Positions 50,888 to 58,188 of a DNA stretch of 64,000 bases are shown here, piece after piece. The translations under genes and the position numbers were made by a program. The notes beneath the pieces were generated by a model, which saw only the letters and a program-made list of their open reading frames with translations, searched no databases and was not told the DNA's origin. The stretch comes from a bacterium (GTDB taxonomy: Bacteria; BMS3Abin14). The stretch's first letter is position 1. Each line of letters starts with the position of its first letter. The stretch covers positions 376,837-440,836 of the forward strand of contig CP070719.1 in the NCBI GenBank assembly GCA_020350725.1, read 5' to 3'.

Positions 50888-51577
50888 ATGAAGGCAGGAC
50901 TCATGGTCGCCCTCGACCTCGATGACGGTGAGGAGGCCGTCTCGCTGGCGAGGGAGATCGGAGGTTCTGTCACCGCGCTGAAAGTCGGGCCGCAGCTTTT
51001 TTTGAGATACGGTCTGGACATCATCAGGCGAATCCGGGGGGAAGGTGCCGAGGTATTCCTCGACCTGAAGTTTCACGATATCCCGAACACAGTCAGAAAA
51101 GCGGTAGAGGGGGTCGGCCCTCTCGGTGTATCATGGTTCACCGTTCACGCATCCGGCGGCAGGGATATGATCACAGCGGCCAAGGAGGCGGCGGGAGATG
51201 CCAAAGTCCTGGCCGTTACCATTCTGACGAGCCTCACAGCTGATCATGCGCATGACATAGGGTTCACGGGGCCGATCGGGGACCATGTTCTCCGTCTGGC
51301 CCGTCTGGCCCGGGGGGCGGGAGCTGACGGCATCGTATGTTCGCCCCTTGAGGTTTCCGGGCTGAGGGGTGCCCTGGATGAGGACTGTCTTCTGGTGACG
51401 CCCGGCGTTCGTCCGGCAGGCTCCTCCAGTGACGACCAGGCGAGGGTGTCCACTCCGGCCCGGGCCGTGAGGGCGGGTGCCGACTTTCTGGTTGTGGGGA
51501 GGCCGATCGTTTTGGCAGAAGACAGGATGGCGGCGGTGGACCGGATCCTCGCCGAAATGAGAACAGACGGTCCATGA
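50888..51577 (+). CDS. pyrF: Orotidine 5'-phosphate decarboxylase
   Basis: The product is 229 aa. It decarboxylates OMP to UMP, the last step of the pathway. The catalytic Asp-Lys-Asp array is in FLDLKFHDIPNTV, and the phosphate-binding TPGVRPAGSSSDDQ and VVGRPI segments are present. GACGGAGG lies upstream. The next gene in the operon is not pyrE but a response regulator. Confidence 0.96.
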   Translation: MKAGLMVALDLDDGEEAVSLAREIGGSVTALKVGPQLFLRYGLDIIRRIRGEGAEVFLDLKFHDIPNTVRKAVEGVGPLGVSWFTVHASGGRDMITAAKEAAGDAKVLAVTILTSLTADHAHDIGFTGPIGDHVLRLARLARGAGADGIVCSPLEVSGLRGALDEDCLLVTPGVRPAGSSSDDQARVSTPARAVRAGADFLVVGRPIVLAEDRMAAVDRILAEMRTDGP

Positions 51578-51638
51578 AGGCCAGGTTGGCGAGGGCGCAG
51601 TATCCACTCTGAGGGATGGGATCCAAAGGGAGGTTGAG

Positions 51639-52019
51639 ATGGCCGAGAGAATACTCATCGTGGAGGACAATATCGTGATCCTGACGATGCAGAAACAGAT
51701 CTTTGAGATGGAAGGTTACGAGATCTTGACGGCACAGGAGGGAACCGACGCGCTCAGGAAGGTCCATGAGGAGCGGCCCGACATTGTCCTTTTGGACGTC
51801 AACATCCCCGGCATGAACGGATTCGAACTCTGCCGACAGATCAAGGAGGATCCATCCCTGTCCAGAATTATCGTCGTAATGATATCAGCCGTTTACTACT
51901 CCGATGAGGACGCCAAAAAGGGGATGGCCATGGGAGCCGACGCCTATTTCACCAAGCCCTACGAGAACGAGGTTCTCCAGAGCAAGATCAAGGAACTGCT
52001 GGAAAAGAGAAATGCGTGA
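51639..52019 (+). CDS. Single-domain response regulator (CheY-like receiver)
   Basis: The product is 126 aa, a receiver domain with no output domain. The acidic pair is in LIVEDNIVI, the phosphoacceptor Asp in VLLDVNIPGMNG, the Ser/Thr switch in VVMISAVYY and the conserved Lys in AYFTKPYEN, so it should be phosphorylatable. It starts 61 bp after pyrF with GGGAGG-type spacing and its last 8 bp overlap pyrE, tying its translation to the pyr operon. No cognate histidine kinase is in the window. Confidence 0.93.
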   Translation: MAERILIVEDNIVILTMQKQIFEMEGYEILTAQEGTDALRKVHEERPDIVLLDVNIPGMNGFELCRQIKEDPSLSRIIVVMISAVYYSDEDAKKGMAMGADAYFTKPYENEVLQSKIKELLEKRNA

Positions 52020-52587
52020 TGATCTGCTGCAGATATTCCGGGAAAAGGGTGCGCTCCTGGAGGGTCATTTCGGTCTGACGTCGGGAAAGCACAGCACCGT
52101 CTACCTCCAGTGCGCCCTGGTCCTGCAGTATCCTGATATCGCCCGGGAGATCGGCAGGGAAATGGCCCGACTCGCCGGTGAGGGGATCGACCTGGTGGTC
52201 TCGCCGGCCGTGGGCGGCATCGTGATAGGACAGGAAGTGGCCTATTTCCTCGGGGCAAGGGCCATCTTCACGGAAAGGATGGAGGGAAAGATGGCCCTGA
52301 GGAGGGGCTTCGCGGTGAAGCCCGGTGAACGGGTGCTGGCCGTTGAAGACGTGGTCACCACCGGCGGGTCCGCAAGGGAAGCAGCCGAACTGGCCGTGAA
52401 CATGGGGGGCGACCTGGTCGCCACCGCTTCCATCGTTCACCGGTTTGTCGACCGTCCGGTCAACCCCATGGACGTGCCCCACCACTCCCTCCTGCAGGTC
52501 CACGCGCCGGCCTTCGATCCCGATCGGTGTCCTCAGTGCGGCGCGGGTATCCCGGTGGAGAAGCCGGGAAGCAGAGGGATAAAATAA
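52012..52587 (+). CDS. pyrE: Orotate phosphoribosyltransferase
   Basis: The product is 191 aa from ATG 52012, overlapping the response regulator by 8 bp; the longer upstream frame is a shadow. It joins orotate and PRPP to OMP. The PRPP motif VLAVEDVVTTGGSAREA and the FGLTSGKHSTVYLQC segment are present. The C-terminus carries a CPQCG pair, as in the PyrE group of many anaerobes. It is the last gene of the operon. Confidence 0.95.
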   Translation: MRDDLLQIFREKGALLEGHFGLTSGKHSTVYLQCALVLQYPDIAREIGREMARLAGEGIDLVVSPAVGGIVIGQEVAYFLGARAIFTERMEGKMALRRGFAVKPGERVLAVEDVVTTGGSAREAAELAVNMGGDLVATASIVHRFVDRPVNPMDVPHHSLLQVHAPAFDPDRCPQCGAGIPVEKPGSRGIK

Positions 52588-53029
52588 TTCCCCATTCCGC
52601 ACCCCCATTCCAGACCCGGGGCCTTTTGCTTCTAAATCAAGCCTTTAAATTGAGATAATTATAATGGATTCGGCCCAGGTTCCCGGTGCTGGCAGGGGAA
52701 GCCCTGTCCGTTGACAGGGACCCGAGGATCGCTCTGTTTGACATTCTGCGGTTTTTCCCGCCCGATCGGGAAGCCATAGTCTGGAATGTGGAATCAGGAA
52801 CTGTTTACGAATCCCTGGCAACAGCTGTTATTCGACGGCAAACCGTGAACGCCAACGGGAAACCATCCTTTTGGCATCTGGAATTCCCAGCCCCGCCGGT
52901 CACTTACCATTAAATACCTGAAATCCAACCTGAATAAATCCGATTAAATCCCTTGACAGAAAAGGATAATTACATATAGATTAAACCGTAAGCGGCAATT
53001 AACACTTAATACTTTTTGGTGAGGTGACG
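52588..53029 (+). other. 442-bp intergenic region after pyrE
   Basis: No credible gene. A 75-codon frame at 52686-52913 has no Shine-Dalgarno, no family character and atypical codons. An AT-rich core at 52630-52670 contains a perfect TATAAT at 52660-52665 but no good -35. ATTCCGCACCCCCATTCCAGA words near 52590-52615 have a partial inverse copy at 52779-52795. I see no convincing terminator for the pyr operon. The promoter of the next operon lies at its right end. Confidence 0.6.
52953..52980 (+). promoter_or_regulatory. Sigma-70 promoter for the MerR-like / HD-GYP operon
   Basis: TTGACA at 52953-52958 and TATAGA at 52975-52980 are separated by 16 bp in an AT-rich context. About 40 bases of leader would precede the Shine-Dalgarno (GGTGAGG, 53018-53024) of the next gene. 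Confidence 0.8.
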
Positions 53030-53299
53030 ATGTCGAAGCTTGTGAAGAGGAAGGATATCTGTCGGCTGCTGGGTATCTCTCCGTCCAAGGTGAACTTCTA
53101 CACGACACAGGGACTGTTCCCCCTCGAGGGGAGAACCCAGGGAGGTTACGGTCTTTACGATCCCGACGAGATCAAGGCCAGGTTCAAGAGGATCATGGAC
53201 CTGAAGGACGAGCGTCTGACGATAGCCGAGATACGGGACCGGATCATGGAGGAAGAGAGGGAGCGACGTCAGTTCCTCGAGCTGAAATTTGATGAATAG
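53030..53299 (+). CDS. MerR-family-like DNA-binding regulator (short)
   Basis: The product is 89 aa from ATG 53030, 5 bases after GGTGAGG. Residues 1-70 form a MerR-type winged helix (VKRKDICRLLGISPSKVNFYTTQGLF...GGYGLYDPDEIKARFKRI). The remainder is a short charged coiled coil (IAEIRDRIMEEERERRQFLELKF). No metal-binding or ligand domain follows, so it may be regulated by dimerisation alone or by partners. Its stop overlaps the longest frame of the HD-GYP gene, suggesting a functional pair. Confidence 0.85.
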   Translation: MSKLVKRKDICRLLGISPSKVNFYTTQGLFPLEGRTQGGYGLYDPDEIKARFKRIMDLKDERLTIAEIRDRIMEEERERRQFLELKFDE

Positions 53300-53336
53300 A
53301 CATACCAGCACGACCGGAAGCGGGGGAGATTCCGCG

Positions 53337-55511
53337 ATGAAACTCCTCCTCCGGCAGAGCAGTGAAGTCGTGACGGATAAACTGGCCGGCATTTTCCCCA
53401 GCAGGCTCTTTCAGCTTGTCAGTGCCCGCACCGCAGAGGAGATAGTGGCCCGCATCGCTTCGCAGGATGTGGACGTCGTTCTGCTTGACGTTTCCATCCC
53501 GGCGATGGAGAACAAGCGGACCTTCGATGCGGTAAGGTCCCTGAGCCCCGCACCTCCTGTCATGGTCTTCGGAGACGTTGATTCCACACCCACCATGTCC
53601 AGTTTCCTCAGGCATGGCGCCACCGGCATGTTCACCCTCCAGACCGAACCGGATGTGATCATCCATCAGGTCCGGCAGGCCGTTCTGGGACACCGCCTTG
53701 CCAGAGAGAATGCCGAATTGAGGGACACCCTCATCAGGAAGGAAAAAGCGGTGGATATCCTCGAGCACCTCGGGGAGGCGATGTCCACGGTCTTCGATAC
53801 GCGCCGCATCCTCAACCTCACCCTCAAGATCGTTCGACGGGCTCTCGACTGCGAGATCTGCAGCCTGTTCCTGATCCACGAGGGATCGGGGGAACTGGTG
53901 GACAGCAGGGAAATCGGCCGGGACGGGGCTTCCCTGCAGCTTGCCCTCTGGGGGGAGGTGGGTAGGGGGCGGCAGCAATTTCTCCTCAAGGCGGCCAGAC
54001 GGTCCATAAAGTCTTCCGAGGGGCTGTGTCTCAACCGGCCCGAGGAGATCACCGCCCTGTTTCCGGAGTCACGGGTTCAGCCGGTGGACGACGGCATTAG
54101 ATCTCTCCTCACCGCACCCCTGACGGTAAAGCGCCGACACCTCGGCGTCCTCGTCGTGGCCAACAGGATCGGCAGGCCCGGATTCAGCGGTGAGGAGATC
54201 GAGGTCCTCCAATCCATCGCGAGGCAGACCGCCCTCGCGCTGGAGGGTGTGAGATCACTTGAGCGCGAGACGTCATTCCAGGAGAAACTCAGTGAACAGG
54301 TGGACCTCGCGACCACGAGGCTCAAGGAGAGAAATCTGGACCTCCAGAAGCGCCTGGCCGAGAAGGAGAGGGCAAACCGCAAGATAAACGCCATGGCTGA
54401 GGAGATCCGGGTAAAGAATCTGTCCCTCAAGAATATGATCGAGCAGTTCCGGGTTATCCACGAGATCAGCCAGGTCATAGGATCGGAGCTCGAGAACGAG
54501 ACGCTGATCAAAAAGATCATCTCGGAGGCGGCCTCTCTGCTGAGGGCTGAGACCGTATCGATCATGCTCAGGAACGGTGACGGCAACCTCAGGATCAAGC
54601 ACGCCCTGGGACTCAGCAATGAGGTGATCAAGAACACCCGGGTCAAGCAGGGCGAAGGGATCTCGGGCTGGGTTATGGAGGAGGGAAAGCCGATCCTGGT
54701 CAAGGACGTCAAGAGCGTGCGCAAGGAGCCCGCCAACGACACCAAGTACACGACCGACTCCCTCCTCTGCGTTCCCCTCAAGATCAAGGGAAAGAACTTC
54801 GGCGTCCTCAATGTCACGAACCGGAGCGGAGGGGGTGCCTTCGATGAGCGCGACCTCTTCCTGCTGACCATTCTGGGCAATCACGCCGCCGTTGCCATCG
54901 AGAACGCCCGCCTTTACGGCACCATCAGGGATAACTACTTCAACACGATCAAGGCCCTTGTCAATGCCGTTGAGGCCAAGGACACCTGGACAAAGGACCA
55001 CTCCGAGAACGTTACCAATTACAGCCTGAAGATCGCCGACTTCCTCGGGCTCTCGGAGAAGCAGAAGGACACCATCAAGTACGCTGGTGTCCTCCATGAC
55101 ATCGGCAAGATCGTCATCAGCAACTCGATAACGGACAAGCCGACCAGCCTGACCGACGATGAATGGGAGATCATGCGTGAGCATCCCCTCATCGGGCAGA
55201 GGATCCTGGATCCCATCGATTTTCTCGAGCCGGTGAAGATCTGCATTCAGACCCACCACGAGAGATGCGACGGCTCAGGATACCCCTTCGGATTAATGGC
55301 CCACGAGATCCCCCTCGAGACGAGGATCCTCTCGGTGGCGGATGCCTTCGACGCCATGATTCACTCGAGGCCTTATCGAGCGGCCTTGAGCGTCGGCGAG
55401 GCTGTTGCCGAACTGAAACGCTCCTCCGGATCACAGTTTGACCCTGCGGTAGTGGACGGCCTGATCAGGATCGTCGAGGCGGAGGCCCTGATGACCCGGA
55501 GAGAGCAGTAG
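53337..55511 (+). CDS. Pseudo-receiver / tandem GAF / HD-GYP phosphodiesterase
   Basis: The product is 724 aa from ATG 53337, 8 bases after GGGGGAG; starts at 53289-53292 overlap the regulator gene. Residues 1-115 resemble a receiver with the central Asp (VVLLDVSIPAM), but the N-terminal acidic pair and the conserved Lys (FTLQTEP) are absent. A first GAF domain follows (about 135-305), then a coiled coil (about 310-370), a second GAF (about 375-530) and an HD-GYP domain with HDIGKI near 586 and HHERCDGSGYP near 640-650. HD-GYP enzymes hydrolyse cyclic di-GMP; the motifs needed for this are intact. Confidence 0.9.
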   Translation: MKLLLRQSSEVVTDKLAGIFPSRLFQLVSARTAEEIVARIASQDVDVVLLDVSIPAMENKRTFDAVRSLSPAPPVMVFGDVDSTPTMSSFLRHGATGMFTLQTEPDVIIHQVRQAVLGHRLARENAELRDTLIRKEKAVDILEHLGEAMSTVFDTRRILNLTLKIVRRALDCEICSLFLIHEGSGELVDSREIGRDGASLQLALWGEVGRGRQQFLLKAARRSIKSSEGLCLNRPEEITALFPESRVQPVDDGIRSLLTAPLTVKRRHLGVLVVANRIGRPGFSGEEIEVLQSIARQTALALEGVRSLERETSFQEKLSEQVDLATTRLKERNLDLQKRLAEKERANRKINAMAEEIRVKNLSLKNMIEQFRVIHEISQVIGSELENETLIKKIISEAASLLRAETVSIMLRNGDGNLRIKHALGLSNEVIKNTRVKQGEGISGWVMEEGKPILVKDVKSVRKEPANDTKYTTDSLLCVPLKIKGKNFGVLNVTNRSGGGAFDERDLFLLTILGNHAAVAIENARLYGTIRDNYFNTIKALVNAVEAKDTWTKDHSENVTNYSLKIADFLGLSEKQKDTIKYAGVLHDIGKIVISNSITDKPTSLTDDEWEIMREHPLIGQRILDPIDFLEPVKICIQTHHERCDGSGYPFGLMAHEIPLETRILSVADAFDAMIHSRPYRAALSVGEAVAELKRSSGSQFDPAVVDGLIRIVEAEALMTRREQ

Positions 55512-55565
55512 CCTGGGGCCTGCAGTCCGGAAAAGGAAAGGGCGAGGTTGTAGATTGAAGATCAG

Positions 55566-55620
55566 GAATTCGAGATCCGGGCATCAGCGCATCCGGCGGC
55601 TGATGTCCCGATCTCTATTC
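55566..55620 (+). repeat. Word-repeat inverted repeat upstream of the GGDEF gene
   Basis: GAATTCGAGATCCGGGCATCAG at 55566-55587 pairs with 55600-55620 around a 12-base loop, with few mismatches. Less regular complementarity (ATCAGGA / TCTGGAT) extends outward to about 55561 and 55632. It sits in the 156-bp gap between the HD-GYP and GGDEF genes. Confidence 0.7.
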
Positions 55621-55667
55621 TCCGGTTCTGGATGCCCTGCGAGGATGCGGCTGTCCGGGAAGGTGCG

Positions 55668-57743
55668 ATGAGAGTCAAGGGAGAGGTGGACGGTTTTGAG
55701 TCCTATCTGAGGATCTTTGCCGAATCCATGGGCGTCCATCTCCTCCTCAAGGGCACCGATGGAAGAATTCTCACCGGCCCTGTGGGCCTGAAGGGGATCT
55801 GCGCCTGGATGTGCCAGCGCAGGTACAGCCCCTGCAGGGAGACATGCCTGGAGCCCCTTTCCGGTATCCACGGAAATGACGTTGTCCGTTTCAGGCACTG
55901 TTCCTTGGGCCTTATCGTTTTCTCCTCACCCGTCATGCACAGGGGGAGGCTGGCCGGGTATCTCATGGGTGGAGGAGCTCTTCCCAGGGAGGGATATCGG
56001 CCGGATGCCGAGCGCTTGCGCAATATACGGTTGAAGGACGCCGATCCGTCGACGGTCGCGTCCATGACCTTCCAGAACAGCTTCCGGTCGATCGACGAAC
56101 TCTCTTCGCTTATCGGCGGCGTGAAAAGGAGCCTCCAGGTCTTTGCCAGCACCCTGAAGATCAAGGACACGGCGGAGAGGAGGATCCGGCAGGTCGAGAG
56201 CCTGTTCGCCTGCATGGAGAGCACCTATCCGGGTCTTCCCCTGAAGGAGGGGATGGATATCATCCTCAACTCCCTCTCCATCTTCTTCCGGTTCGGGGCC
56301 GCACTGGTTGCCGTCCCCAGGCCTCTCGTCCAGGGTTACTACTTCCTCTCCGTCACGGGCCCTCCCTCCCTTCTTCCGGGTGATGCCGGGGGCAATGCCG
56401 GCGACGGATTCCCGGCGGTGTTGAGGGAGGAGGATCAGCCCTGTTTCATCCAGAACACGTCCCTGCTCATGGATGCCGGATTCCCTGAAGGGGTTCGATC
56501 GGGCTGGTTCTTTCCGGTCCTCCTCGGGGACAGCAGGGAGGGGATCATGGCGATCCTCAACCCGTCCCTGGCCCGTGAGGAGATCAGGATCCTGCGGGGA
56601 TATGCCAGGTTCCTCGCCCAGACCATGCGCATCTTCAATCTGGAACGGTCGGAGGAATCCCTCCTCGACGAGAGGGAGTTCCTCCTCTCCCTGATCAGGG
56701 AGCTGACCGGGATCTCGGACAGGGACAGCATCTATGACATCTTTCTGAGCAAGGCCTGCTCGATCACCGGGGCGGAAAAGGGCTCCCTGATGCTGATGGA
56801 CGAGGACGGCGAACTTTCCGTGGCCAAGACCCTGGGGCAGGATGAGGTGATCCTTCACGGGTTCAAGATCAAACCCGGTGAGGGCATCGCGGGCCGGGCC
56901 TTCCTGAAGGGCTCGGCTATTTGGACGCAGGATCTGGAGAAAGACGCCGAGAGATTGGGCAGGTTGAGGCCCCGGTACAAGACAGGCTCCTTCATCTCCT
57001 TTCCCCTCTACCCGAAGGCGAGTCCGCCCGGCGTGCTGAACCTGTCCGACAAGCGATCAGGACATCCGTTCACCAGGCAGGACCTGGACCGCGTCCGCGC
57101 CCTCAGCGATCACGCGCTTATGGCCATCGAGAGGGCTTTCCTGCATGAGAAGGTCAGGATCGTGAGCTCCCAGGCGGCCATCGACGACCTGACCGGTCTG
57201 GCGACGAGAAAGCACCTTAGGACTTTCCTGGAGGCTGAGATCGCCCGCTGCGAGAGACACGGCCGGTCCATGGCGCTGATCATGGCCGATGTCGACCGGT
57301 TCAAGGAATACAACGACCTCAACGGTCACCTGGCGGGTGACGAGGCCCTCAAACTCATCGCCGCAATATTGCGTCAGTCCGTCCGTACCATGGACATGGC
57401 CTGCCGCTTCGGAGGCGAGGAGTTCTGCCTGGTCCTGACCGAGGCCGGCCTGGATGAGGCTGTGAGGATCGCCGAGAGGATAAGAGCCGAGGTCGAGACC
57501 ACCCACTTCCCGGGTGAAGACGGGATGGAGTCCGGAAACCTCACCTTGAGCCTCGGAGTGGCCAGTTTCCCGGGTTCATCGGTCACCCCCGAGGAATTCC
57601 TTCACACCGCCGACATCGCCATGTACGCGGCGAAAAGGGAGGGACGGAACCGCGTTCGCTGGGCCCTGGGCGGTTGCAAGAAGCTGTTAAGGGATCACAT
57701 CTCGGAAGCAAACAGACGTCGGGACAGGGTCTCCCTGACCTAG
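55668..57743 (+). CDS. PocR / GAF / GGDEF diguanylate cyclase
   Basis: The product is 691 aa from ATG 55668, which has GGGAAGG upstream. Residues about 10-155 form a PocR-like sensory domain with clustered cysteines (CAWMCQRRYSPCRETC...HCSLGL). A coiled segment, a degenerate GAF-like region and a clear GAF domain (about 340-490) follow. The GGDEF domain has GGEEF at 582-586 and an RTMD inhibitory site at 573-576, five residues before it, so an active, product-inhibited cyclic di-GMP synthase is predicted. PocR domains in other proteins sense small hydrocarbon derivatives; the ligand here is unknown. Confidence 0.92.
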   Translation: MRVKGEVDGFESYLRIFAESMGVHLLLKGTDGRILTGPVGLKGICAWMCQRRYSPCRETCLEPLSGIHGNDVVRFRHCSLGLIVFSSPVMHRGRLAGYLMGGGALPREGYRPDAERLRNIRLKDADPSTVASMTFQNSFRSIDELSSLIGGVKRSLQVFASTLKIKDTAERRIRQVESLFACMESTYPGLPLKEGMDIILNSLSIFFRFGAALVAVPRPLVQGYYFLSVTGPPSLLPGDAGGNAGDGFPAVLREEDQPCFIQNTSLLMDAGFPEGVRSGWFFPVLLGDSREGIMAILNPSLAREEIRILRGYARFLAQTMRIFNLERSEESLLDEREFLLSLIRELTGISDRDSIYDIFLSKACSITGAEKGSLMLMDEDGELSVAKTLGQDEVILHGFKIKPGEGIAGRAFLKGSAIWTQDLEKDAERLGRLRPRYKTGSFISFPLYPKASPPGVLNLSDKRSGHPFTRQDLDRVRALSDHALMAIERAFLHEKVRIVSSQAAIDDLTGLATRKHLRTFLEAEIARCERHGRSMALIMADVDRFKEYNDLNGHLAGDEALKLIAAILRQSVRTMDMACRFGGEEFCLVLTEAGLDEAVRIAERIRAEVETTHFPGEDGMESGNLTLSLGVASFPGSSVTPEEFLHTADIAMYAAKREGRNRVRWALGGCKKLLRDHISEANRRRDRVSLT

Positions 57744-58005
57744 GTCCGAATTCCTTCGGCCATCCATGCCCGCTCCTCCGCCACAGGGACAGGGGATCAC
57801 CGGCCCCTTCAGCCGTGGGCGCTCCGGACGGCTCTCCACATAAGCCATTGGAAAGATAATGTTTTTCCTTGCCGGTTGAGGTGATTTGTCAACCCGCATG
57901 TAATTATTTCAAACTGGCTGCCCACCGGCCATGCACAAGGAGGGATGAAGACAAAAAAGTCTTTTTTATACAATAACTTAGCCGTTCTCCCCACACAATG
58001 ATCGA
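57744..58005 (+). other. Gene-free region between the GGDEF gene and the DUF11 cluster
   Basis: No gene is seen. AGCCGT/ACGGCT (57811-57816 with 57828-57833) is a 6-bp hairpin without a T-run. AAGAC/GTCTT (57948-57952 with 57959-57963) around six A residues runs into TTTT and could be a weak terminator. From about 57,850 the sequence turns AT-rich, in contrast to the flanking genes, as expected for a regulatory region. Confidence 0.5.
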
Positions 58006-58021
58006 TGGCATATTAATTGCC
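58006..58021 (+). promoter_or_regulatory. Sigma-54 (RpoN) -24/-12 promoter element
   Basis: TGGCATATTAATTGCC contains the invariant GG and GC dinucleotides with exactly 10 bases between them and matches the TGGCA...TTGC consensus. It lies 168 bp before the start of the first DUF11 gene. The predicted transcript would start near 58,032 with a GTGTC/GACAC hairpin (58031-58045). The element is also a palindrome (ATGGCA/TGCCAT), so a chance or operator origin is possible. No sigma-54 activator gene is in the window. Confidence 0.65.
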
Positions 58022-58188
58022 ATGACAAGGGTGTCCCGAAGACACTGCTAATTAAGGTGTAAAAATTGACTAATTTAATAATCTCTGTGGGCCGACGGGA
58101 TCACCGTCCGGGGCACCTCCGGGAGGAGGGGCTGACTGTCGCCCTGCGGAGAGAGGATTCCCCGGGCGACAGGACAGGTCACGGTATC

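Noticed and set aside
52686-52913. 75-codon frame between pyrE and the MerR-like gene
   Set aside because: No Shine-Dalgarno, mixed codon style and no recognisable protein features; the region looks like regulatory or repeat DNA.
57744-58188. Possible cyclic di-GMP (GEMM) riboswitch before the DUF11 cluster
   Set aside because: I looked because of the neighbouring cyclic di-GMP enzymes, but the conserved GEMM core motifs are not present.
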